From the NCBI GenBank assembly GCA_031553225.1, contig JAVBLU010000017.1, positions 4,718-68,717 on the forward strand: a DNA stretch of 64,000 bases. Reading direction: 5' to 3'. The stretch comes from JAVBLU01 sp031553225 (GTDB lineage Bacteria; Bacillota; Clostridia; Christensenellales; UBA1750). A program made the translations under genes and the position numbers. The notes under the pieces were generated by a model. The model was not told the DNA's origin. It did not search any database and was given only the letters and a program-made list of their open reading frames with translations. Of this stretch, positions 52,425-59,887 are shown one piece after another. Each line of letters starts with the position of its first letter. Position 1 is the stretch's first letter.

Positions 52425-53264
52425 TCAGGCGAAGGGATCGGGCTCCTTAGACGACCGCGCGCGTATGCGCGTGGCCACGCAAAGTGCGAAACACGCAAGG
52501 CCGGGAACGAGCGCGAAGGGCGCGCGCAGCGTAAGGTGCAGCAGCACAAGCGCCCCGCCGCACGCGGCGTACATGCGCGTGCGCGAAGGGTGCAGCGCCA
52601 GCGCGAAGGCCCGCCTCAGCCCGTTTCCGCCTTTGGCCGCTTTGGGCGGCGCGGGCAGAAGGCCCGCAACAAGCAGCATGGCCGAGGGGCTGAGCGCGCG
52701 CGCGGCCGGCCCCTCCAGCGCGCTTATGTAGTCGCACAGCGCCTGCGGAAGCGGTGCGCTGGGCGCGAGTACAAGCGCGTGCGCGCCCAAAGCGGCGGCC
52801 GCGCGGTGCAACGCGGCGATGCGCACGGCCGGCGGGGCCTCTGCGGCGGGCATGGGCAGGGCGGCCAGCGCGCACACCCGGGGCGAGGGCGCGTCCGCGG
52901 CGTCGCGCGTGAGCAGCGCCAAAGCGCCGTGCATGCGAACCAGGCGCAGCCGATGCAGCGCGCACACGTGCGGGGCGATCAGCCGGGCCGCCGCCCCAGC
53001 CGACAGGCCCGAAAGCGACGCCAAGGCCGCCATGCGGTGTTCCTCGCCCAGCGCCACGCCCTCCCGCCGCGCAACACGCGCCGCGCGGGCGCGTGAGAGG
53101 GCGATGTACAGCGCCGTGGCCGCAGGGATGCCCGGTATGCACGCGCGCGGGAGCGAAAGCCCCGCCAGCATAAAGGCGGCAATGCACGCGGCCAACAACG
53201 CCGCGGCGCGCAAGAGGCCGTCGAAGGCGTTGGCGAGCGGCGTTCGCAAAACGGGAACGGACAT
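52425..53264 (-). CDS. Membrane protein of unknown function
   Basis: A 279-residue, very Ala-rich protein. Two adjacent hydrophobic helices (about 17-53) open it, a cytoplasmic part follows with a CALAALPMP segment, and one or two more helices lie near the C-terminus (about 235-262), ending in a basic tail. The ATG at 53264 has GGAGGTG at good spacing. Its stop is only four bases from the yhbY stop on the other strand. It splits the obgE-yhbY and rbfA-nrnA-truB-ribF blocks. No family is recognised. Confidence 0.65.
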   Translation of the reverse strand: MSVPVLRTPLANAFDGLLRAAALLAACIAAFMLAGLSLPRACIPGIPAATALYIALSRARAARVARREGVALGEEHRMAALASLSGLSAGAAARLIAPHVCALHRLRLVRMHGALALLTRDAADAPSPRVCALAALPMPAAEAPPAVRIAALHRAAAALGAHALVLAPSAPLPQALCDYISALEGPAARALSPSAMLLVAGLLPAPPKAAKGGNGLRRAFALALHPSRTRMYAACGGALVLLHLTLRAPFALVPGLACFALCVATRIRARSSKEPDPFA

Positions 53265-53424
53265 GGCGCTGCACCTCCAGAACCTGCACACATGAAAGGC
53301 CCGCGCCTTCATGCATACTACCTAATAGAGGATGGACGCGCGGGCGCGCGCGTATACAGTCCGCCACGAACCAAACAGCGCCCGCCATGCGGGCGGCCGG
53401 TTGATCAAAAGCGAGGGATTTTTT

Positions 53425-53799
53425 ATGGCTAAATTTGAACGTGTCGACCGCCTGGGCGAGGAGATGCGCCGGGAGATCGACAGGATTATCCGCGAGGAGA
53501 TCAAGGACCCGCGTGTGACGGGGCTGTACTCCGTCACGGCGCTGGAGACCACGCGCGAGCTGGCATCCGCTAAGGTGCGCGTAAGCGTGATGGCCGATCC
53601 GGAGGCGCAAAAGGCGCTCATCGAGGCGCTGAACCGCGCCAGCGGGTATGTACGGCGCGAACTGGGCCGCCGGCTGACCGTGCGCGCCGTGCCGGAGATT
53701 TCTTTTGTGCTGGACGAGGGCATCGCCTACGGCGTGAACCTGAGCAAGCGCATTGACGACGTGGTGCGGCAGGACGAGGCCCGCCGCCAGGACCCGTGA
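53425..53799 (+). CDS. rbfA: 30S ribosome-binding factor RbfA
   Basis: RbfA matures the 5' end of 16S rRNA and helps cold adaptation. A 124-residue KH-type domain protein with VDRLGEEMRREIDRIIREEI, DPRV and SYVRRELGRRL-like helix (ASGYVRRELGRRL). In most Bacillota rbfA follows infB, which is not in this window. Its stop overlaps the nrnA start (GTGA). Confidence 0.94.
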   Translation: MAKFERVDRLGEEMRREIDRIIREEIKDPRVTGLYSVTALETTRELASAKVRVSVMADPEAQKALIEALNRASGYVRRELGRRLTVRAVPEISFVLDEGIAYGVNLSKRIDDVVRQDEARRQDP

Positions 53800-54749
53800 C
53801 GGCGGCGCTCGCGGCGCTGAGGCGCGCGGGATCGGTGGCGCTCATCGCGCACAAAGCGCCGGACGGCGACACGCTGGGCAGCGCGCTTGCATTGCGCCGG
53901 GCGCTTTTGGCGGCCGGGAAACAGGCGGACGCGTTCTCCTTTGATCCGGTGCCCGCCCTGTATGCCTTTATGCCGGACGCGGACAAGCTCCGCTTTCCGC
54001 AGGACGCCGCGCAGGAAGAGTTCGACCTGGCCGTGCTTGTGGACGTGGCGGACGTCGCCCGCACGGGAGCCGAGGGGCTGTGGTCGGGCGCGCGCGCGCG
54101 TCTGGTGATCGACCATCACCTCGTGCCAGAGCCCGAGGACGGGGAGAGCTACATCGACGCAAGCGCCGCCGCCACGGGTGAGCTGGTGTATGAGCTTTCC
54201 TGTGCCCTGCACGCGCAGCCGGACGCCCTGGCCGCGGAGCAGCTGTTCGTGGCCCTGTCCACGGACACCGGGCACTTCTCGTTCAGCGCCGTCACGCAGG
54301 CCACCATGCGCATCGCAGGAGAGTTGGTGGCGCGCGGGGCGGACGTGGCCCAGATCACCAAGCGCCTGTATCGCACGCGGGGGAAGCCGCGTACGCTGCT
54401 GCTTGGCAGAGGGCTGTCCACGCTGCGCTTCTACGAGGAGGACACCATCGCCACGATCGCCCTGACGGGCGAGGACTTCAGCGCCTGCGGGGCCGTCCAA
54501 ACGGATGCGGAGGGCCTTGTGAACTACGCCGCCGAGGTGGAGGGCGTGCAGGTGGCCGTCATTGCCCGCGACGCGCCGGGCGGCGCGCGCGTAAGCGTGC
54601 GCACAGCCGAGGGAGTAAACGCCCAGGCGATCTGCAGACTTTTCGGGGGCGGAGGGCACCGTCAGGCGTCCGGCTGCACCATTGAGGGCACGGCGCAGGA
54701 GGCGCTTGCCCGCGTGGTGGAAGCCGTGCGCGGCGGCGCGGGGCGCTGA
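53796..54749 (+). CDS. nrnA: DHH-family phosphoesterase (NrnA-type oligoribonuclease)
   Basis: It degrades nanoRNA and often pAp, the product pathway of c-di-AMP/pApA turnover. A 317-residue protein. The DHH domain has HKAPDGDTLGSALALR, LVDVAD and the namesake VIDHH; the DHHA1 domain has the substrate motif GGGGHRQASGC near residue 288. GTG start overlapping rbfA. The rbfA-nrnA-truB-ribF order is typical of Gram-positives. PgpH, also encoded here, would supply its pApA substrate. Confidence 0.93.
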   Translation: MTAALAALRRAGSVALIAHKAPDGDTLGSALALRRALLAAGKQADAFSFDPVPALYAFMPDADKLRFPQDAAQEEFDLAVLVDVADVARTGAEGLWSGARARLVIDHHLVPEPEDGESYIDASAAATGELVYELSCALHAQPDALAAEQLFVALSTDTGHFSFSAVTQATMRIAGELVARGADVAQITKRLYRTRGKPRTLLLGRGLSTLRFYEEDTIATIALTGEDFSACGAVQTDAEGLVNYAAEVEGVQVAVIARDAPGGARVSVRTAEGVNAQAICRLFGGGGHRQASGCTIEGTAQEALARVVEAVRGGAGR

Positions 54750-55645
54750 TGGACGGCATTTTGAATCTGCTCAAGCCGCCGGGCATGACCTCCTCGGACG
54801 CGGTGGTGTGGGCGCGGCGGCAGCTGCAGCAAAAACGCATCGGCCACGCGGGCACGCTGGACCCGCAGGCCTCCGGCGTTTTGCCCCTGTGCGTTGGCCG
54901 CGCGGCGCGTCTGTTCGACCTGCTGACCGACAAGCAGAAGGTGTACCGCGCGCAGCTGTGCCTGGGCGTCACAACGGACACGCAGGACGCATGGGGCCGG
55001 CCGCTGCAGCGGCGCGACGCTGCGGGCGTGACGCTCGCGGACGTGCGCGGCGCCTGCCAAGGCTTTGTTGGCGACATTTTGCAAACGCCGCCCGCTTATT
55101 CGGCCGTGCGCGTGGACGGCAGGCGCCTGTACGAGTATGCCCGCTTGGGCCAAGCGAAGGACGCGCGCGCGCGACCGGTCCGCGTCGAGCGCATCGAGGC
55201 GCTGGAGGAACTGGAGGGCGGCTTCCTCCTGCGCGTTACCTGCGGGCGGGGCACGTATATCCGCACGCTGTGCCACGATATCGGCGCGCACCTGGGCGTG
55301 GGCGGGCACATGGGGTTTTTGCTGCGCGAGCAGGCCGGTCCCTTCACGCTGCACACGGTGCGCACGGTGGAGGAGGTGCTCGCCTGCCCGCAGGAGGAGC
55401 GCCCGCGCCTTCTCGCCCCGCCGGACGCGGCGCTTGGGCATCTGGACGCGCTGCACGCACCCGCGTGCGCCGGGCGGCTTCTGCGCAACGGAAATCCGCT
55501 GCCGCGCGCCATGGTTCCCGAATCGCAGGAGGGCCTCTGCCGCTTGTACTATGAGGGGGCGCTGGTGGGCGTGGCGGTCGTGGAGGCGGACGCGGTGCGG
55601 CTGAGCATTAATCTGACCGGGCCGGAGGATGAGCTATGGAGCTGA
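54749..55645 (+). CDS. truB: tRNA pseudouridine55 synthase TruB
   Basis: It makes pseudouridine 55 in the T-loop of tRNAs. A 298-residue protein with the catalytic motif GHAGTLDPQASGVLPLCVG (D38), QTPPAYSAVRVDG and the C-terminal PUA-like part. Starts with an overlap on the nrnA stop (TGATG) and overlaps ribF by 10 bases. Confidence 0.96.
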   Translation: MDGILNLLKPPGMTSSDAVVWARRQLQQKRIGHAGTLDPQASGVLPLCVGRAARLFDLLTDKQKVYRAQLCLGVTTDTQDAWGRPLQRRDAAGVTLADVRGACQGFVGDILQTPPAYSAVRVDGRRLYEYARLGQAKDARARPVRVERIEALEELEGGFLLRVTCGRGTYIRTLCHDIGAHLGVGGHMGFLLREQAGPFTLHTVRTVEEVLACPQEERPRLLAPPDAALGHLDALHAPACAGRLLRNGNPLPRAMVPESQEGLCRLYYEGALVGVAVVEADAVRLSINLTGPEDELWS

Positions 55646-56550
55646 CAGATACTCTGGGGGCGCTGCCCGTCGCCCCACGGGTAGTGGCGGCGGGCGTGTT
55701 TGACGGCGTGCACCTGGGGCACCGCGCACTCATCAAGACGGCCCTGTCTCTGGCTGCGTCGATGGGAGCGCGCTGCACGGTCCTCACGTTCCAGCGCCAT
55801 CCGCTTTGCTGTCTGGCGCCGGACAAGGCACCGCCCTATCTGATGACCACCCGGCAGCGCGCGGATGCCATCGCCGCGTGCGGTCCGGACGAGTTGGTCA
55901 TGCTCCCCTTCGACCAGACGCTCGCCCGGGAGAGCGCCGCGCACTTTCTGGCCCGTCTTCGGGCGCGCGGCCTTGCGGGCATGGCGATGGGCGAGAGCTT
56001 TACCTTTGGCGCAGAGGCGGAGGGTTCGCACGCCTGGCTTGTAAGGAATGCCCCGGACCTGCCAGTGACCGTTCTACCCAAAGTGTGCGTACGGGGGCTC
56101 ATGGTGTCCTCCACGGCCGTGCGCACGGCGGTTATGGCGGGGGATCTGCCCCTGGCGCGCCTGCTGCTGGGGGGGGAGGTTCCCGCGCTGACCGGCGCGG
56201 TTGCCCGCGGCGCGCAGCTGGGGCGGCGCATCGGTCTGCCTACGCTGAATCTGCCGGTTGACCCTCGGCGCGCGCTTCCTCCGCGCGGCGTGTACGACGC
56301 CTTTGTGGAGGCGAAGGGCCGCCGCGTGCCGGGCATTGCCTATCTGGGCGTAAAGCCAACCGTAGGCGGTGAGACGCTCGTGCTGGAGGCGCATGCCTTC
56401 GCCGATCCTCAGGCCGTGTACGGCGATGAAATCGCCGTAACGCTACGTCACTTTCTGCGCCCTGAGGCGCGCTTTGCGTCCCTTGAGGCCATGCGTGCTC
56501 AGATCGGGCGCGATATGGACGAGGCCCGCCGTCTGCAGGCGACGCCGTAG
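55636..56550 (+). CDS. ribF: Bifunctional riboflavin kinase / FAD synthetase
   Basis: It turns riboflavin to FMN and then FAD. A 304-residue two-domain enzyme. The N-terminal nucleotidyltransferase has AGVFDGVHLGHRALI and MGESFTFG (about residue 117). The C-terminal riboflavin kinase has GRRIGLPTLNLP and LPPRGVYDAFVE. A run of eight G at 56169-56176 falls near the domain junction. Last gene before a strong terminator. Confidence 0.95.
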   Translation: MELTDTLGALPVAPRVVAAGVFDGVHLGHRALIKTALSLAASMGARCTVLTFQRHPLCCLAPDKAPPYLMTTRQRADAIAACGPDELVMLPFDQTLARESAAHFLARLRARGLAGMAMGESFTFGAEAEGSHAWLVRNAPDLPVTVLPKVCVRGLMVSSTAVRTAVMAGDLPLARLLLGGEVPALTGAVARGAQLGRRIGLPTLNLPVDPRRALPPRGVYDAFVEAKGRRVPGIAYLGVKPTVGGETLVLEAHAFADPQAVYGDEIAVTLRHFLRPEARFASLEAMRAQIGRDMDEARRLQATP

Positions 56551-56573
56551 CCCCGCGCCCGCCCTGCGTGAAA

Positions 56574-56600
56574 GCGGCCCCGAAACGGGGCCGCCTTTTT
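56574..56600 (+). terminator. Intrinsic terminator after ribF
   Basis: A perfect nine-base stem (56574-56582 with 56586-56594), AAA loop, then CTTTTT. It may also serve the convergent membrane-protein gene. Confidence 0.93.
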
Positions 56601-56614
56601 ATGGAGGGGCAATG

Positions 56615-57022
56615 CTAGCATTTAACGATGCATACGCTCTGGACGTACAAACCCATCAGGGCGATATATAGCGCGGTAAAGACCAGGCCGCCTGCGACGA
56701 CGGCGGCGCCGCCCATCGTTTCCAGGACGCTGGCAAGGGCCAAAATCGACAGGATGATCAAAAAAAGAGATGCAAAAAGGGTTAGCGGCACATACTTGGC
56801 AAGGCAGCTGCGGTTGGTTCGGCTGACGACAAGCCACAAGGTGAGGACGGCGACAGCGATGCCGGCGAACGCGGTCACCACATACAGCGGGTGCGAACCG
56901 GCCACCAAGTCAAATAGGAAGAGCAGGGACGTGAGGATCCCCAGGAGGACGCCGATGAGGATGACGGCGTGCGCGCTGGGCATACGCTGCACGCAGCAGC
57001 TTTCCGCGGATTGGTTGCTCAT
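56615..57022 (-). CDS. Four-helix membrane protein of unknown function
   Basis: A 135-residue protein with four hydrophobic helices (about 20-42, 46-65, 78-98, 105-128) and short loops. Cys pairs occur near both ends (SCCVQR and SVCIVKC). The ATG at 57022 is six to seven bases behind a strong AAGGAGGTG. A GTG three codons upstream lies inside that ribosome site and is rejected. Monocistronic on the minus strand. No family is recognised. Confidence 0.72.
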   Translation of the reverse strand: MSNQSAESCCVQRMPSAHAVILIGVLLGILTSLLFLFDLVAGSHPLYVVTAFAGIAVAVLTLWLVVSRTNRSCLAKYVPLTLFASLFLIILSILALASVLETMGGAAVVAGGLVFTALYIALMGLYVQSVCIVKC

Positions 57023-57265
57023 GTAGTTCACCTCCTTTCAGTTCTAGTTTATGAAGACAAGCGCGCGCGCGTGAGTGAAGGCCGCCCGTGGTTTCGGGTC
57101 CGCGAAGCTCGTTTTCCTACGCAGCATGGGTTTTTTTCGCAGGCGCGGACGGAAACTTCCGAAAAAGCCGCCGTTTTCTGTTCGCTGCGTCCGTTTGCAT
57201 CGCATTTAGGGGTTTTTTCTTTGCTTCGAACGTGGTATACTCTGTTGGATAAGGGGGAGGACGGC

Positions 57266-58138
57266 ATGGTGGTCAGCATGACTGGATACGGGCGCGCGGG
57301 CATCCTGCGGGTGGGACGCGAGATGACCGTGGAGCTGAAATCCGTCAACCATCGTTTTTTGGACATCGCCTATCGCATGCCCCGCAACCTCTCCTATCTG
57401 GAGGACGTGGCGCGTAAAGCGCTGCAGGAGACGTTGCAGCGCGGCCACGTGGACGTGTACGTGAACTACCGCAACACCCGCGAAGACGCGCGGCAGGTGG
57501 TGCTGGACGAGAACCTGGCCGCGGCGTATGTAAAAGCCCTCGGCACCTTGCGCGGCCTGGGCCTTCAGGACGACATGGGCGCCTCGCTGTTGGCGCAGTT
57601 GCCCGGCGCATTGAACGTGGAACAGATCGAGGAGGACCGCGCCGCGGTCACCGAGCTTTTCCAGGAAGCGCTGCAAGCGGCGCTAACCGAGCTGCGCGGC
57701 ATGCGCGGCCAGGAAGGCGGCCGTATCCGGGAGGATGTGCTGGGTAAGCTCTCCGAGCTTGCCGATCTGGTGGGCCGGATACAGACGCGCGCCCCGCAGG
57801 TGGCGCAGGAGCTCCTGAGCCGGCTGCGCGAGCGCATCGCCGAGCTGTTGTCCCGCGCGCCGGACGAAGCGCGCATCGTGCAGGAGGCCGCCATTTTGGC
57901 CGAACGCGCGGCCATCGACGAGGAGATCGTGCGCCTGCACGCCCATATCGCGGCCATGCGCGCGCTGATGGAGGGGCCGGAGGCGGCGGGTAAAAAGCTG
58001 GACTTTCTCTCTCAGGAGCTCAACCGCGAGATGAACACGATCGGCTCCAAGGCCGGCGACCTCTCTTTGGTGCACGACGTGGTGCAGGGTAAATCGCTCA
58101 TCGAAAAGGTGCGCGAACAGGTGCAGAACATCGAGTAG
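57266..58138 (+). CDS. yicC: YicC/YloC-family endoribonuclease
   Basis: A 290-residue RNase of the YicC family, involved in RNA turnover. Signatures: the N-terminal SMTGYGRA and ELKSVNHRFLDI, and the C-terminal FLSQELNREMNTIGSKA. The ATG at 57266 follows GGGGGAGG. A TATACT (57236-57241) about 25 bases upstream is a possible -10 box. Heads the yicC-remA-rpoZ-coaBC-priA-def-fmt operon. Confidence 0.94.
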   Translation: MVVSMTGYGRAGILRVGREMTVELKSVNHRFLDIAYRMPRNLSYLEDVARKALQETLQRGHVDVYVNYRNTREDARQVVLDENLAAAYVKALGTLRGLGLQDDMGASLLAQLPGALNVEQIEEDRAAVTELFQEALQAALTELRGMRGQEGGRIREDVLGKLSELADLVGRIQTRAPQVAQELLSRLRERIAELLSRAPDEARIVQEAAILAERAAIDEEIVRLHAHIAAMRALMEGPEAAGKKLDFLSQELNREMNTIGSKAGDLSLVHDVVQGKSLIEKVREQVQNIE

Positions 58139-58154
58139 CGGAAAGGATGGTCGC

Positions 58155-58424
58155 ATGTCGATCAAGTTCATCAACATAGGCTTTGGCAACATCGTGTCGG
58201 CGAACCGGCTCATCGCCATCGTCAGCCCGGATTCCGCCCCCATCAAACGGATTATCCAGGAGGCGCGCGAGCGGAATATGCTCATCGACGCCACCTACGG
58301 CCGGCGCACGCGCGCCGTGCTCATCACCGATTCCGACCACGTGGTGCTCTCGGCCGTACAGCCTGAGACCGTGGCGAACCGCCTGGACAAGACCGACAAT
58401 CTGAGCGAACCCGAGGAAGAATAG
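58155..58424 (+). CDS. remA: RemA/DUF370 family DNA-binding regulator
   Basis: An 89-residue protein with the RemA hallmark INIGFGNIVSANRLIAIVSP and DATYGRRTRAVLITDSDHVV. RemA forms oligomeric rings that bind DNA and, in Bacillus, activates matrix and osmoprotection genes. Located between yicC and rpoZ as usual. Confidence 0.95.
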   Translation: MSIKFINIGFGNIVSANRLIAIVSPDSAPIKRIIQEARERNMLIDATYGRRTRAVLITDSDHVVLSAVQPETVANRLDKTDNLSEPEEE

Positions 58425-58435
58425 GAGCGATTGCC

Positions 58436-58651
58436 ATGTTGATCGACCCGCCCATCGCCGATCTCGCGTCCAAGGTGGACTGCCGCTATACCCTGGTCGT
58501 GCTCGCCGCCAAGCGCGCGCGCGATCTGGTGCAGGGCTCCCAGCCTATGGTGACCACCCAGGAGAGCAAGCCCGTATCCATCGCCGTTCAGGAGATCATG
58601 GCCGACCGCATCGCCTACGACAGGGCGCGCTCGCTTTTGGAAGGCGAGTAG
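58436..58651 (+). CDS. rpoZ: RNA polymerase omega subunit
   Basis: A 71-residue omega subunit that helps assemble RNA polymerase. YTLVVLAAKRARDL and KPVSIAVQEIMADRI are the conserved helices. The guanylate kinase gene that commonly lies between remA and rpoZ is missing; only 11 bases separate them. Confidence 0.92.
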   Translation: MLIDPPIADLASKVDCRYTLVVLAAKRARDLVQGSQPMVTTQESKPVSIAVQEIMADRIAYDRARSLLEGE

Positions 58652-58684
58652 GCAAAGGCGGAGCACATACCGGGAGGTAAGCGC

Positions 58685-59887
58685 ATGCTGCAGGGAAAAT
58701 GCGTGGTCGTCGGCGTGACGGGCGGCATCGCCGCGTACAAGGCGGCGGAGGTCGTCTCGCGCCTGAAGAAGCTGCGCGCGGACGTCGTGTGCATCATGAC
58801 GGCCCACGCGCAGGAGTTTCTAGCGCCCCTAACGCTGCAGTCGCTCTGCGCAAATCCCGTGGTGACGGATATGTTCGCCGCGCCGCCGCGCTTTGACATC
58901 GAACACATCGCCCTTGCCCAGCGCGCCGACCTGTTCCTTGTCGCTCCGGCCTCGGCCAACGTCATCGCCAAGATGGCCGCGGGCCTGGCGGACGATATGC
59001 TCTCCACCACCCTGCTGGCCACAAAGGCTCCCGTGCTGATCGCTCCGGCCATGAACACCGGCATGTGGACGCACGGGGCCACGAAGGCGAACATGGCCGT
59101 TTTGCGCGAGCGCGGCGTACACGTGGTCGGCCCGGACGCGGGCCTGCTTGCCTGCGGCGACGTGGGCGAGGGCCGCATGGCGCAGCCGCAGGCCATCGTG
59201 GAGGCCGCCTGCGCCTTGCTGTGCGGCGGGCGTGATCTGTCGGGCGTGCGCGTGCTCGTTACGGCCGGCCCCACCCGCGAGCCGCTGGACCCGGTGCGCT
59301 ACCTGACGAACAAGTCGAGCGGCAAAATGGGCTTCGCCATCGCGCGCGCCGCTTGGGCGCGCGGCGCGGACGTGACGCTTGCGGCCGGCCCGACCGACAC
59401 CGCCCCGCCTGAAGGGGTACGCGTGCTGCGCTTTACAACCACGCGCGAGCTGCTCGGGCTGATGCAGGATGCCGCCCCGGGGCAGGACATCGTGATTCAG
59501 GCCGCTGCGCCCGCCGATTTCCGCCCGGCCAGCGAGGCGGATCAGAAGATCAAAAAGACGGGCGACCAGCCGCTTACCCTCACCCTGGTGCAAAACCCGG
59601 ACGTGGCCGCGACGATCGGCCGGGGTAAAAGGCCCGGCCAAGTGTTTGTGGCTTTTGCCGCCGAAACGGGCGACGGCAGAGCCTCCGCGCGCGGCAAGCT
59701 CCTTAAGAAGAACGCCGATATGGTCGTGCTCAACGATGTGACCCGGCCGGGTGCGGGCTTTGACGTCGACACGAACATCGCCGTGCTCGTGACGGCGGAC
59801 GGGGAAGATGAGCTGCCCCTCATGTCCAAGGACGCACTGGCCGACGTGATCTTAACGCGCGCCGCTGCGCTGCGTTCCCATGCCTGA
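58685..59887 (+). CDS. coaBC: Bifunctional phosphopantothenoylcysteine decarboxylase / phosphopantothenate-cysteine ligase
   Basis: It catalyses two steps of coenzyme A synthesis. A 400-residue protein. The flavin-binding CoaC half has GVTGGIAAYKAAEVVSRL, the active His in IEHIALAQRAD, and ASANVIAKMAAGLADDML with PAMNTGMW. The CoaB half has TAGPTREPLDPVRYLTN, SSGKMG and KIKKTGDQPL. Overlaps priA by eight bases. Confidence 0.96.
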   Translation: MLQGKCVVVGVTGGIAAYKAAEVVSRLKKLRADVVCIMTAHAQEFLAPLTLQSLCANPVVTDMFAAPPRFDIEHIALAQRADLFLVAPASANVIAKMAAGLADDMLSTTLLATKAPVLIAPAMNTGMWTHGATKANMAVLRERGVHVVGPDAGLLACGDVGEGRMAQPQAIVEAACALLCGGRDLSGVRVLVTAGPTREPLDPVRYLTNKSSGKMGFAIARAAWARGADVTLAAGPTDTAPPEGVRVLRFTTTRELLGLMQDAAPGQDIVIQAAAPADFRPASEADQKIKKTGDQPLTLTLVQNPDVAATIGRGKRPGQVFVAFAAETGDGRASARGKLLKKNADMVVLNDVTRPGAGFDVDTNIAVLVTADGEDELPLMSKDALADVILTRAAALRSHA

